NCBI RefSeq assembly: GCF_004114535.1
Contig: NZ_LBJC01000007.1
Location: 434,001-498,000, forward strand
Length of the DNA: 64,000 nucleotides
From: Bradyrhizobium nanningense
GTDB lineage: Bacteria; Pseudomonadota; Alphaproteobacteria; Rhizobiales; Xanthobacteraceae
Reading direction: 5' to 3'
Under the pieces are notes generated by a model. It made no database searches, was not told the origin of the DNA, and saw only the letters and a list, made by a program, of their open reading frames with translations. Position numbers and translations under genes: made by a program. Positions 8,425 through 16,956 of the stretch are shown here, in pieces. Numbering within the stretch: the stretch's first letter is position 1; every line of letters begins with the position of its first letter.

Positions 8425-8586
8425 GTGAAAACGTTAGTTCACTTTTTACGCGATGAGTCCGGGGCCACCGCCATAGAATATGGGCTGATAGCGGCGGGTA
8501 TCTCGCTTGCTATCATCGCAGCTGTGAATGGGCTAGGCACTAAACTCAATACGAAATTCGCTTCGATCAGCAGCTCTCTGAAATAA
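8425..8586 (+). CDS. Flp/Fap-family type IVb pilin
   Basis: A 53-codon gene starting with GTG 8425 behind AGAAGGG. The product shows the Flp prepilin pattern: a short leader ending at Gly13, then ATAIEYGLIAAGISLAIIAA with the Glu-Tyr pair (18-19) that CpaA/TadV prepilin peptidase substrates require, then a short polar tail. Flp pilins assemble into Tad pili used for surface attachment. No cpa/tad genes are in the window, so this is an orphan pilin that would rely on machinery elsewhere. A good hairpin terminator follows six bases after the stop. Confidence 0.85.
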   Translation: MKTLVHFLRDESGATAIEYGLIAAGISLAIIAAVNGLGTKLNTKFASISSSLK

Positions 8587-8591
8587 TCAAA

Positions 8592-8619
8592 GCCGCCTTA
8601 GTTGGCGGCCTCATTTTCC
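8592..8619 (+). terminator. Terminator after the pilin gene
   Basis: GCCGCC (8592-8597) pairs with GGCGGC (8604-8609) around TTAGTT, followed by a T-rich tail. It sits directly after the pilin stop. Confidence 0.7.
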
Positions 8620-8878
8620 CGCCGCGCAAGAACGGCCAATCAGAGGCGAGCTGGGCGATGACGATGTCGCTTGATGCTGTGCAACTCCGCCAGCGACAGA
8701 TCGCGCCTGCGCCAACCGAGTACCGACGTCTTCGTCAGTCGGCCTGCTCTGTTCAGCGGAAATGAGCTAACGCGCGCCGCAATCGGCACTTCTTTCAACT
8801 GGCATTGCCAGAATGCCAGCCACCCTGTAAACGAGCTTCCGCACCGCTCCCCCGCGGCCTTTTGGTAGGCCAGGATCT

Positions 8879-8954
8879 GGGCCTGTAGCTCAATGGTTAG
8901 AGCCGGCCGCTCATAACGGTCTGGTTCCTGGTTCGAATCCAGGCGGGCCCACCA
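8879..8954 (+). tRNA. tRNA-Ile(CAU)
   Basis: A complete 76-base cloverleaf with encoded CCA. The acceptor stem pairs GGGCCTG with CGGGCCC, the anticodon stem pairs GGCCG with CGGTC around CTCATAA, and the T-loop is TTCGAAT. The CAU anticodon would read Met, but the loop and stems follow the tRNA-Ile2 pattern, in which TilS converts C34 to lysidine to read AUA. A minus-strand frame across it (8640-9071) is only an artefact of the tRNA. Confidence 0.92.
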
Positions 8955-9178
8955 GCCGCCGCCCCACCCACCCACCACCACCACCGCCTCGGCTATCCGA
9001 AGTATGTCTTCGTAAGTAGAGGGATCAGCCGAAACGACGTTGTGCTCACCGCGGTATCGACGACGAGACAACGTTCACTTCCGTAGATCTTCAATCGACA
9101 CTTCTTCGAATGGATCGGCGAGCGCGCGTCTGACCACGAATAGACCGATCACGCGCGCAGTGGTCTCGTCGGTTGGTC

Positions 9179-10096
9179 TCATGAATTTGCTGGAGAAACC
9201 GCGGCATCACCTAATGCGCCCCAGATATCGGCGAGGTCGCGGACACGGATCGCGCCCCGCTTCTCGAAGTTCGCCGGCCAGGTGATGTCATCCCGCTTGA
9301 AGCAGGAATCGAGAATGAACAACTTGCGGCGTTGCTCCAAGGCCGCTCCAGCCTGCGTGAGCGTCCCGCTTGTGTCGCTGGCCTCCACGATGACCGTTCC
9401 CTCGGTAAGAGCGCTCATCGTGACGTTTCGCTCCGGGAAAAAGAGCTTGTTCTGCGGGACGTGCTGGCTTGCGTACCGAAGCACTGGCACCTGAGAAATG
9501 AGCAGGTGCTCCTCCGCTATCTTGCGTTGGAGCGCCTGATTTTCCTTCGGATAATAGGTCCCGATCGGCGTGCCGATCACAGCGATGGTATGGCCCTTCG
9601 CCTCGATCGCGGCTGTATGAGCTGCCGTGTCGATGCCGGTTGCCAGCCCCGACACAACTGTGAAGCCGCGCTCGACCAACGCACGTGAGAGCTTCGCCGC
9701 ACGCAGTTTCCCGTCTTCGCTCGGATTTCGGCTCCCCACGACGGCGACGCATCGGGTCTCGACGAGCTCCCAAGCGCCTTGGAAGTAAAGCATCTCCACC
9801 GGATGCTTCGCATCCCGAAGCTTTGGAGGATAGTTGCCGGTGAGATTCAGCCGGGTGCCAAATCTGGAGACGCCAGTTTTCTTGAGTGCCGCCAGAACTT
9901 CCGCGGCGCGAGCGTCAGCGACAGCTCCTGGAACGAAATTGGATGGGACGGCAGTGGGATCGGAGGCGAACTTCTCCGCAATTGTCTTGAAGGTCGCGCC
10001 CTTTTCCAGCCACAGCGCCTCGTACGCTCCAAGCTCCCTGCGCCGCGAGATTGACCGTACGGCAGGCCCGTCATTCATTCGTGCGAGAAGGCTCAT
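9179..10096 (-). CDS. DprA/Smf-like DNA-processing protein
   Basis: The 305-residue protein has a DprA Rossmann core: GSRNPS at 121-126, the SGLATGID signature at 149-156, a GTPIG loop, and the FPERN and E-x-S-x-x-SGT elements later on. DprA binds single-stranded DNA and loads RecA during transformation. This copy has an extended N-terminus and lacks an obvious C-terminal winged-helix domain, which marks it as an accessory rather than the housekeeping paralogue. DprA-like proteins recur in defence islands, and here it is divergent from the NA37/membrane operon, so a defence role is possible. Confidence 0.85.
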   Translation of the reverse strand: MSLLARMNDGPAVRSISRRRELGAYEALWLEKGATFKTIAEKFASDPTAVPSNFVPGAVADARAAEVLAALKKTGVSRFGTRLNLTGNYPPKLRDAKHPVEMLYFQGAWELVETRCVAVVGSRNPSEDGKLRAAKLSRALVERGFTVVSGLATGIDTAAHTAAIEAKGHTIAVIGTPIGTYYPKENQALQRKIAEEHLLISQVPVLRYASQHVPQNKLFFPERNVTMSALTEGTVIVEASDTSGTLTQAGAALEQRRKLFILDSCFKRDDITWPANFEKRGAIRVRDLADIWGALGDAAVSPANS

Positions 10097-10350
10097 CGTC
10101 CCACCCTAGCTACCCCCGCCGCGGCGTCGATATGACTTCTGGGGACGAAAGGTACGGCGCAACAACCATCTTGACGCTCGTCGCAACGCCTCACTTGGAT
10201 CGGCGGAGCCTCCCATTGTGCACGGGAGGCATCGTCGAGGTCGCAGGCGATCAGGGTTGCTGTCCATTTAGCTGAACTTGACACATCTTGGCAGGCCGCT
10301 GCGAGGATCCTGCGATACTGCGCATGAATAAAACGCCTCCGGCCTAATTG

Positions 10351-10379
10351 TTGACAAGCGCTAATGTTCTCCTTATGTT
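10351..10379 (+). promoter_or_regulatory. Sigma-70-type promoter for the NA37-like operon
   Basis: TTGACA at 10351-10356 and TATGTT at 10374-10379 are separated by exactly 17 bases, giving a predicted start near 10386, about 70 bases before the ATG at 10459. The rest of the 360-base gap to dprA shows no other feature. Confidence 0.55.
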
Positions 10380-10458
10380 CTAATTTCTGTTTTGGTTGCA
10401 CTTGGGATTCTCTGCTACTCGGCCTCTGGCACATGGGTGCTCCGGGGGATTGCTCATA

Positions 10459-11547
10459 ATGGGGCTGTTAGACCAAGACTTGCTGGATGGACTTTCCATT
10501 CAGCGAATGATTTTTCATGTTGTTGGACCGAGTGATGATGACTTTCAGTTGATGGATGAAATCGATGCTTCGGGGTTCGAAAGCTTCTTTTTGGCGCGCA
10601 TTCGCGAAACCAACATCGGCAACCGTTTCAATTTCATAGGGCCGGATGCGGGTGTCTGTCCCTCCCTCAGATCAATAGCCGAGAGCGCAACGAAATTCGT
10701 TCAGAGAACGAAGCAGCTGACGGAGTCGTTTCAGTCAGGCCACAAGAGCGCACCGATGTCATCTCGCGGGGCTTTCATCGTAGCGCAACTGGGCGGACTT
10801 GAGGTTCCAGCATTCGCTCTCATCAAGTTCGACGACCAGACCGTGCTGCGATATCAGCAAACGCGAAAGGAAGACGGCAGCGTTCGGGCAAAGGTGACTG
10901 AGGTAGACAATACGTTTATCGAAGATCGCAAGGCGATGCAGAAATCCGCGCTGATCGTGTTGAACGAAAATCAGGACGGCGGTGAATTGGCCGTCTATGA
11001 TCGCGTAAACAAATGTAACGTCAGCGAATATTTCAAAACGTTCTTGGGAGTTCGGCGACTTTACACGCCAACCGACGCAACTGGCCGCTTCGTCGATGCG
11101 CTACACGCGAGCGTCATTAGATTCAAGTCACTTATGCCTGACGCAGTGAAAAGGAATTGGCGAAAGAATCTTCATGACGCCGTGCAGGCGCGGGAGACGA
11201 TTGAGCCAGGTGAAGATTTGAATGTGTTCGGCTCACAGGTGTTCGGCGCGTTCTGGCAGGACAAGAATTTTCGCAAGCACGTCGATCGATCGCTTCATCA
11301 GAAACGCATTTCGGGCGAAGTGATCGAAATTGATAAAGAGCGCGTCAAACCACCCCCCATGCGGCGACTAAAAACCCGCGAAAACGTGCTGATCATTTAT
11401 CCGAAGCAACTTGATGATGCGGGCGACTCGCTCGTGAAGGTGGAAAAGCAGCCAGACGGAAGCGCCACGATCACGATCAGAACGTCAGGAATTGAAGACG
11501 ATGACCTCGCAGATGAAATTGCTAGCCGTAGGCTTGCACAGTCATAG
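10459..11547 (+). CDS. NA37 (YejK/NdpA)-like nucleoid-associated protein
   Basis: The 362-residue protein resembles the 37-kDa nucleoid-associated family: an N-terminal helical part with FFLARIRETNIGNRF, a block SSRGAFIVAQLGGLEVPAFA, then IKFDDQTVLRY leading into the core and a long basic C-terminus. YejK associates with nucleoid DNA and topoisomerases. A more distant parallel is KwaB (DUF4868), a DNA-binding component of the Kiwa system. The start at 10459 is chosen for the GGGGGA ribosome site 10 bases upstream. The next gene overlaps its 3' end, so the pair is translationally coupled. Confidence 0.65.
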   Translation: MGLLDQDLLDGLSIQRMIFHVVGPSDDDFQLMDEIDASGFESFFLARIRETNIGNRFNFIGPDAGVCPSLRSIAESATKFVQRTKQLTESFQSGHKSAPMSSRGAFIVAQLGGLEVPAFALIKFDDQTVLRYQQTRKEDGSVRAKVTEVDNTFIEDRKAMQKSALIVLNENQDGGELAVYDRVNKCNVSEYFKTFLGVRRLYTPTDATGRFVDALHASVIRFKSLMPDAVKRNWRKNLHDAVQARETIEPGEDLNVFGSQVFGAFWQDKNFRKHVDRSLHQKRISGEVIEIDKERVKPPPMRRLKTRENVLIIYPKQLDDAGDSLVKVEKQPDGSATITIRTSGIEDDDLADEIASRRLAQS

Positions 11548-12907
11548 CATCGCACCGCCAAGCGAGACGTGCGACATTTTTCAGCAAACCATCAGAGTTG
11601 GCGGACAAGAGCATTGGCGATCCCTGCAGTCCGTGCGGTCAAATGCGACCTCCTTAGGCATTACCATTAGCGCGACCGACAGCGATCTAGATGACGAACA
11701 CAATCTGCTGGATGAGCAATTGGAGGATTTTTCAGACCGAACCTTCTCGATTCGGATCGTAAAAGTTCGATCAGGAAACATCCTGAAATTCTTAACTGTC
11801 GATGGTTTCGATCGGTCAGTTCAATCTGAGCCTTCGCGGTTGGAAGAAAGCACCAAAGTCGTCGTCGCCGAATTGCCGCTCGGATTCAAATGCAACGCCA
11901 ACGGAATCAGCATCGGTCCATGGTCAGAAGACTGGGCCGCGTCGGTAGTTGCCGAGGAAAATGCCGTCCGCCCTCGACGGCTCGTCAATGATATGTCGGG
12001 AAAGGGGTTGCTCCCGACCTCGCCGCGCGTCTGGATCATTGACGAGTCCGCCGACACCTGGTGGTCCGATCGAATCCGCAAAACCGCCATTCAACGGCTA
12101 GCCCTGTGCATTCCCGATGCAATCTCGTTAGACAGTGACGGCAACGTTGTCTCTCACGTCCGAAGCGGCAGGAAGATAGCGGCTGTGATCGAGCACGTTG
12201 CGACAGGGATAGATATGAGTGGGCTTCACCTGCTCCTGTCCGAAGTCTGCCGCTGGATTTATTTCGAAGGTCCCGACGCGGAGACCAGGCACAGCTTACT
12301 TGCATCCGAACTTGTTCGGCTTTGGCCGTCAGACGCCACGTGGCTGCAAGGGCTAAATGAGTCTTTAGGCGGAAGCTTTGAGGCTGCGCGCACGGCATAT
12401 CGGCTGCATCTGCAGTCGAAAGGCGTGGATGCGTTGAAGCTCATGTCTGACCTTCGAAAGGGTCTTTCTGACGACGTTCGATCGCTTGCCAACAATACTG
12501 CGTCACTATCCTCCGGGCTTTGGCGTGATGCTGCCGTCGCGTTCGGTGTCGTCGTGCTGAAAGCGACAACAACAACCCTTGGTTCCTGGCTGATTTGGTT
12601 TGCCATGGCTTACCTGGTCGCAAGCTGTGCATTCACCGTCATGGCCGCCAACAGCGCCGTCAACGCGATCGTCGAGAATGAGAAGAGTTTTAGATCCCGG
12701 CTATATGCACCTTTGCTCTTAGAGAAAGACTACGAAGAACTAGCGGCGAAGCACTATCGCAAGGCACTGAGCAGTTTCGAATGGTACCGATTCTTCGTTA
12801 TTCTCGCCTACGGAGTAGCCGTCGCCGGTTTGGCTTGGCTTGCGCAATTATCTCTCGGTAAAGAAGAGCTATTTCGTTTTATTGCCGCTCACCTCAGAGC
12901 GATATGA
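11501..12907 (+). CDS. Membrane-anchored protein of unknown function
   Basis: A 468-residue protein with a large soluble N-terminal domain (about 1-330) of unrecognised fold, then two or three transmembrane helices at about 335-375 and one at about 430-453, ending shortly inside or outside. ATG 11501 follows AGGA and overlaps the NA37-like gene by 47 bases; TTG 11492 is an alternative. A soluble sensor with C-terminal membrane helices, coupled to a DNA-associated partner, resembles the layout of membrane-effector defence systems such as Kiwa. No name can be assigned. Confidence 0.6.
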   Translation: MTSQMKLLAVGLHSHSIAPPSETCDIFQQTIRVGGQEHWRSLQSVRSNATSLGITISATDSDLDDEHNLLDEQLEDFSDRTFSIRIVKVRSGNILKFLTVDGFDRSVQSEPSRLEESTKVVVAELPLGFKCNANGISIGPWSEDWAASVVAEENAVRPRRLVNDMSGKGLLPTSPRVWIIDESADTWWSDRIRKTAIQRLALCIPDAISLDSDGNVVSHVRSGRKIAAVIEHVATGIDMSGLHLLLSEVCRWIYFEGPDAETRHSLLASELVRLWPSDATWLQGLNESLGGSFEAARTAYRLHLQSKGVDALKLMSDLRKGLSDDVRSLANNTASLSSGLWRDAAVAFGVVVLKATTTTLGSWLIWFAMAYLVASCAFTVMAANSAVNAIVENEKSFRSRLYAPLLLEKDYEELAAKHYRKALSSFEWYRFFVILAYGVAVAGLAWLAQLSLGKEELFRFIAAHLRAI

Positions 12908-12932
12908 CTTAGATGAACACGGAGAAGCGATC

Positions 12933-13115
12933 GTGGGTGAGACCGTCGTGAGAGTATGGGATAAGCCGTACACAATACGAACCGATCGCATTTCCAAATC
13001 TGGTTGGCGCGCGTCGGGCGAGTACGAAGGTGAATCAAACAGCGTCCAAGATCGCACGGAGGGTGCGGCCATTAAGAGATGGTGCGAATGGGTGCGCTAC
13101 AAGGGAAATGGCTAG
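12933..13115 (+). CDS. Small conserved-looking protein (60 aa)
   Basis: GTG 12933 is preceded by GGAG and starts a 60-residue protein rich in Trp/Arg, with VRVWDKPYTIRTD, GEYEGES and AAIKRWCEW. It lies 25 bases after the membrane-protein gene and may be the third gene of that operon. From memory, similar 60-80 residue proteins are frequent in Bradyrhizobium and lack function. Confidence 0.5.
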   Translation: MGETVVRVWDKPYTIRTDRISKSGWRASGEYEGESNSVQDRTEGAAIKRWCEWVRYKGNG

Positions 13116-13551
13116 CCCTTGACGATATTTTCGTTCGGCGCCTCGTCTCGGCGTCCAGCTTCGGATTCCTAATGCGACGGCCTGTCTGCCGGTTCAGCTG
13201 AAAGGAGATCCTCACCTCGGCACAATCGCGAGCATTCGATGGAGTGGATCAGAGCCAATCCCAAGATGTGCAGGAAAACGCAGCGGCTGACGCGCCAACA
13301 TAGCCTGCCTTCTGATTGGGAGCGGGCGCACTGGCGCTCGACATCCAAACCGCGGGCGGAACGAACGCTGAACTTATCGTTTCATCGGGGCCGCACAATA
13401 TCGAAATCGCCAGCCGTTGACCTGTGTCAATTGACGGTGACGCACTGTGCGTCTTAAATGAGGCAACGATTCGTTGCATTCGCTGGAGCTGTATGCTCAA
13501 TAGTGGTGGCTCGCAAATCTGCATCTTTCAACCGCAAAGCCCTATCCGCAC
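13116..13551. other. Decayed or non-coding stretch (about 435 bp)
   Basis: Only broken coding-like pieces are visible, for example plus-strand peptides ALALDIQTAGGTNAELIV and SIDGDALCVLNEATIR separated by stops. No intact gene. Confidence 0.4.
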
Positions 13552-13734
13552 ATGCCCGACCAGCCGCAGAGCATGCCTTCAAGCCTTCTCCCCACATCCG
13601 AGTCCGTTGAGTTCAGCGCCGAGGCGCTCGGGATTACGCTCAAGACGGATGAAAAGACACTGATCGAAATTGATGAAATTCAGGAAGAGGCGGTCCGTGC
13701 CGCGCAAGCGAGCAAGAAGTTCGCGCTGCGATAA
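13552..13734 (+). CDS. Small acidic hypothetical protein (60 aa)
   Basis: A 60-residue frame starting MPDQPQSMPSSLLPTSESVE with a helical, acidic C-terminal half. It ends 64 bases before the cysteine-peptidase gene on the same strand. A small acidic protein before a peptidase could be its substrate, inhibitor or an Ubl-like tag, but no fold is recognisable in it. Confidence 0.45.
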   Translation: MPDQPQSMPSSLLPTSESVEFSAEALGITLKTDEKTLIEIDEIQEEAVRAAQASKKFALR

Positions 13735-13750
13735 AACCTTGTGGGTTTTT
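13733..13750 (+). terminator. Weak hairpin with T-run
   Basis: AAAACC (13733-13738) pairs with GGTTTT (13744-13749) followed by one more T. It overlaps the stop region of the small gene and may attenuate transcription into the peptidase gene. Confidence 0.3.
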
Positions 13751-13798
13751 GAGTCTCCACACTTTTCATGAAGTTTGTACTGATCCAATCGATTTCCA

Positions 13799-15400
13799 AT
13801 GAACGTCGACTATCTTGTCGGGCAGCTCAAGAGCGAGAGTGACTGGAAGACGCTGGCTGGGTGTCTCGGCGGAAATCATCGCGTCGTCGGCAGCATCATT
13901 CGGCACTTGATGGTCATTGGAGCCAAGTCGTACCTGATCGAATCCCGCTACATCGATCGCGACTATTCGTCCGACTATCGGCGCTTCTACACGCAGACAT
14001 TCAAGACCTACGACCGGCATTGCAAGCGCGCGCATTTCTTTGCCGAAGATCTTGAGCCCATCGGCACCAACAAGAATTGGGTCGAGCGTGCCCTGGCTCT
14101 CCAGAAAACCAGCAAGCGCAGCTATCTTGGTTTTTGCGTAGTGCGGCCGTTGCCCAACGCGCCGATCGGACGGACCGCCCTGCGTGGCGATGGCCCGGCT
14201 GGGCCCGATCTTGAATCCGTGGTGACGTGCCGAGCCAGCATCCGCGCCAACCTGCTCGGCGCAGAGCTTGACGTGATGGGAGCCTGCTTCATGCAGCAGG
14301 ACTCACGTGTCGGTGCTTGTGCCCAGGTCGCGATCTGGACCGGCGCGCGCCACATGCATCACAGGCACAGATACGACTGGCTCTCAGTTGCAGATATCAC
14401 GCACCTGGCCGTGCCGACGACGGCCGAGGAAGCAACTTCGCTTCCGGCTGGATCCGACTTTCTGACCTCCGAGCGCATGATCCGGGCGATCCACGACATG
14501 GGCTTTCAGCCGCTTTGCGTCGAAGGTGCCAATGTCGGCGCCGCCATCCTGCCGTACGTGGAATCGGGATTGCCGGTCATCCTCGGTCTTCAGGACAAGA
14601 AATCTCCCGGATCGCTCGGGCATGCCGTTACGGTAATTGGCCGCGTGTTCGGCAAGCAGAATACCCTCAGCAACCAGCTTGCCGATTATTTTCCGGCCTA
14701 CATCGTCCACGACGATCAGGCTGGGCCTTACATGCTGCTTCCCAAAGACGCGAAAACGGCGGCCGCGTACAAGTTCGACCCTCACCAACTGGTGCGCCAT
14801 CGCCTGCATGGCACGCTGCAGGTCGATCTCAACGTGGCGGACCACGCCGTTTTCGCCGTCGTGCTCATGCCGCTCCGGGCATTCTCGACGGCCGGCGCCG
14901 CAGAACGCACGGCCTGGGGCCGACTAGACGCCACCTTGGGCGACATGAAGAGCATCCGTAGCAAGCTGGCCAAGCAGGGGGTTCAAGTGAATGACCGGCT
15001 TCTCAACGAGCTCATCGAGGCGCACAAGAAGAAGCGAATCGTCATGCGCACCTATCTGACCTCCGCCTCGGGCTATCGTACTCACATCGCTCAGTCCTCT
15101 GCATCGGGCGGATTGAAAGATCTACTGATGCGCCTGCACCTGCCTCACTTCACCTGGATCACCGAGATCTCGACCGTCGACTCGTACAACCAGGCCTCGC
15201 CCGGGCTACGACGCATGTACGGACACAGCATTCTGGACGCGACGTCGACAGGCAAGGACGCCGCGGGTCTGCTCTCCCTGCACTTGCCAGGTATGCTCAT
15301 CGTCCGCGACGTCGATGCGGAGCCCGGCAAAGACGAGAAGGTCTTTGCCATCAGGGATGACGGCCTCTACGAGTGTCGCGAGAAGCGCTTCATGCACTAA
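13799..15400 (+). CDS. Papain-like (C39-like) cysteine peptidase
   Basis: The 533-residue protein shows the ordered catalytic elements of a papain-fold peptidase. Gln166/167 (oxyanion) precede Cys174 in QQDSRVGACAQ, His275 lies in SLGHAVTVIG, and Asp305/306 in YIVHDDQAGPY. The bacteriocin-processing C39 family has the same spacing logic, but there is no ABC transporter domain and no membrane segment. About 160 residues precede the core and 220 follow it, both unrecognised. The gene is convergent with the ubiquitin-like operon and shares a terminator with it. A role as Ubl-processing or Ubl-activated effector peptidase is inference. No clear ribosome site precedes ATG 13799. Confidence 0.7.
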   Translation: MNVDYLVGQLKSESDWKTLAGCLGGNHRVVGSIIRHLMVIGAKSYLIESRYIDRDYSSDYRRFYTQTFKTYDRHCKRAHFFAEDLEPIGTNKNWVERALALQKTSKRSYLGFCVVRPLPNAPIGRTALRGDGPAGPDLESVVTCRASIRANLLGAELDVMGACFMQQDSRVGACAQVAIWTGARHMHHRHRYDWLSVADITHLAVPTTAEEATSLPAGSDFLTSERMIRAIHDMGFQPLCVEGANVGAAILPYVESGLPVILGLQDKKSPGSLGHAVTVIGRVFGKQNTLSNQLADYFPAYIVHDDQAGPYMLLPKDAKTAAAYKFDPHQLVRHRLHGTLQVDLNVADHAVFAVVLMPLRAFSTAGAAERTAWGRLDATLGDMKSIRSKLAKQGVQVNDRLLNELIEAHKKKRIVMRTYLTSASGYRTHIAQSSASGGLKDLLMRLHLPHFTWITEISTVDSYNQASPGLRRMYGHSILDATSTGKDAAGLLSLHLPGMLIVRDVDAEPGKDEKVFAIRDDGLYECREKRFMH

Positions 15401-15402
15401 TT

Positions 15403-15441
15403 AAAGCGCGATGAGATCAGGATGAATGGTCATCGCGCTTT
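15403..15441. terminator. Perfect 12-bp inverted repeat between convergent genes
   Basis: AAAGCGCGATGA (15403-15414) pairs exactly with TCATCGCGCTTT (15430-15441) around a 15-base loop. It lies between the convergent peptidase and E1 operons and can serve both strands. Its sequence also looks like a dispersed palindromic repeat. Confidence 0.65.
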
Positions 15442-15522
15442 AGCATCTTGTTTGATGTATGATCTTTTCGAAAAACTGCGGCACACTTGCGCTGACGCGG
15501 CCCTTCGGGTCCGGATGACGCT

Positions 15523-16956
15523 CTAGCGCGGGCGCACCGGCAACGGGAAATGATCGCCCCGGCCCAAGCGACCGTGATCGATACCCGAACACTCCAAACA
15601 CTCCGGATCCTGGCGCGGAACGTCGTAGCTTGCGCAGTTCTTGCGCGAATTCCACCGGAACCACGCCGTCTCCGCCCCATTATTTTTTAGTCCAGTCATA
15701 TGGAACAGGAAGTCGTCGGCGGCATGCGCGCAGGCGATCGCGTTCATGGTCACGACGCTTGGCGCCGCCACCCCCGGATCGTCGAGATAGGCATAGCCTT
15801 TCTTGACCGTATCCGGCACGGCTTCATCCTGGATGCGAGCCGGGTTGATGAGGCCGTTGCACCACAAACAACCGTGACCGGGGCGCACGCTGCGCGCGAC
15901 GCAGAACACATCGCCGACTTCGCCGGCTTGGCTGACCGGAATTTTTGCGCCGACTTGCACGCCGGGAATGCCGTACTGGTTGACGATGGCGTTGAACAAC
16001 AGCCGCGCACTCATCGTATCGGCCGCCAGGAAGAGATAGTCGCAATCGATAAAACGAGTTGCCACGTCGGCGTCGAGAAAGTCGCGCGGCAAGGCGAGCA
16101 CCTTCGCGTTCGGATTCGCGCGCTTGATGTTGCGAGCCGCCATATGGACCTTGTATTGGCGCAACAGCTCGCGGATGCGCGCCGGCAGCCATGCGGGCGG
16201 CGACGCGTCCGAGCGCCAAGCGGCGATCAGGCGCGGCAGGTTCGTCGTCTCGGCCTTGTCAGGATCGGCGAGAACGAATTCACCCACGCCAAGCCGGCCA
16301 AGCAACTCTGCCAGAATCGATCCTGCGCCGCCCAGGCCGATGATGCCAACACGGGTGCGGGCCAGGATGGCTTGCCCACGGTCGCCGAACAACCGACTTT
16401 GTCGGTCATAGTCCGGAATGCGGCTCGCCACTGCGGGCGGCCCGGGAAACAACTCAAGGCGCTTACCGCCGATCACCGCGGCACTTGCGAGCGGTGCTCG
16501 CCGCCCGCCGGGCAGCCAGAGATCGCCCGCTACGGCGGCGCCAGCGAACACGAGCGCGCCGACGGGCATACCGCGCGCGATATCGATCAACGCGGGATAG
16601 CCGCGCTCATGCGAGGCCATGTCGTCCGGCGAGAAGGCAACAGTGGTCGTGCCACCGTGATTATGTATCGCAAGATACGCGAGCTTGAGGTCGCGCGCGC
16701 GCAGGATGCGGCTTTGGATGAACTGGGCCTTAAGCATCCGGTAGCCGTATTTCCCCGGCACATAGTCGACGCCGTCGACGGCCAGATGCAGCTCTCGCGC
16801 GACGAGGCGCAGGCCGCGGTCCGACTGGCAAATTCCGGCCAGAATGATCGCGCCGTGCTCGTCGTGATCACCGGGGAAGAGGTGCCGCATCAGGGTCTGG
16901 TACATACCTTCGGGCAGAGTCAGGCGCCAAGGACCTATGGATGGGTACGAAGCCAT
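15523..16956 (-). CDS. JAMM-E1 fusion: Ubl peptidase plus ThiF/E1 domain
   Basis: A 477-residue fusion. The N-terminal JAMM domain has Glu33, His98-Asn-His100 and Ser109-x-x-Asp112. From about 200 an E1/ThiF domain follows: GIIGLGGAG at 204-212, the ADPD element at 230-233, NLPR at 239-242, and two CxxC pairs (363-366 and 453-456) as zinc ligands. One chain would thus trim and activate a ubiquitin-like protein. It is third in a tight operon, overlapping the E2-like gene by 22 bases. Such fusions with a multiubiquitin-type Ubl and an E2 were described by comparative genomics of bacterial E1 systems; the biological role is unproven. Confidence 0.88.
   Translation of the reverse strand: MASYPSIGPWRLTLPEGMYQTLMRHLFPGDHDEHGAIILAGICQSDRGLRLVARELHLAVDGVDYVPGKYGYRMLKAQFIQSRILRARDLKLAYLAIHNHGGTTTVAFSPDDMASHERGYPALIDIARGMPVGALVFAGAAVAGDLWLPGGRRAPLASAAVIGGKRLELFPGPPAVASRIPDYDRQSRLFGDRGQAILARTRVGIIGLGGAGSILAELLGRLGVGEFVLADPDKAETTNLPRLIAAWRSDASPPAWLPARIRELLRQYKVHMAARNIKRANPNAKVLALPRDFLDADVATRFIDCDYLFLAADTMSARLLFNAIVNQYGIPGVQVGAKIPVSQAGEVGDVFCVARSVRPGHGCLWCNGLINPARIQDEAVPDTVKKGYAYLDDPGVAAPSVVTMNAIACAHAADDFLFHMTGLKNNGAETAWFRWNSRKNCASYDVPRQDPECLECSGIDHGRLGRGDHFPLPVRPR

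Noticed and set aside
8640..9071. Minus-strand ORF of 143 aa
   Set aside because: It is the reverse reading of tRNA-Ile(CAU); the peptide ARLDSNQEPDRYERPAL is the well-known tRNA artefact.
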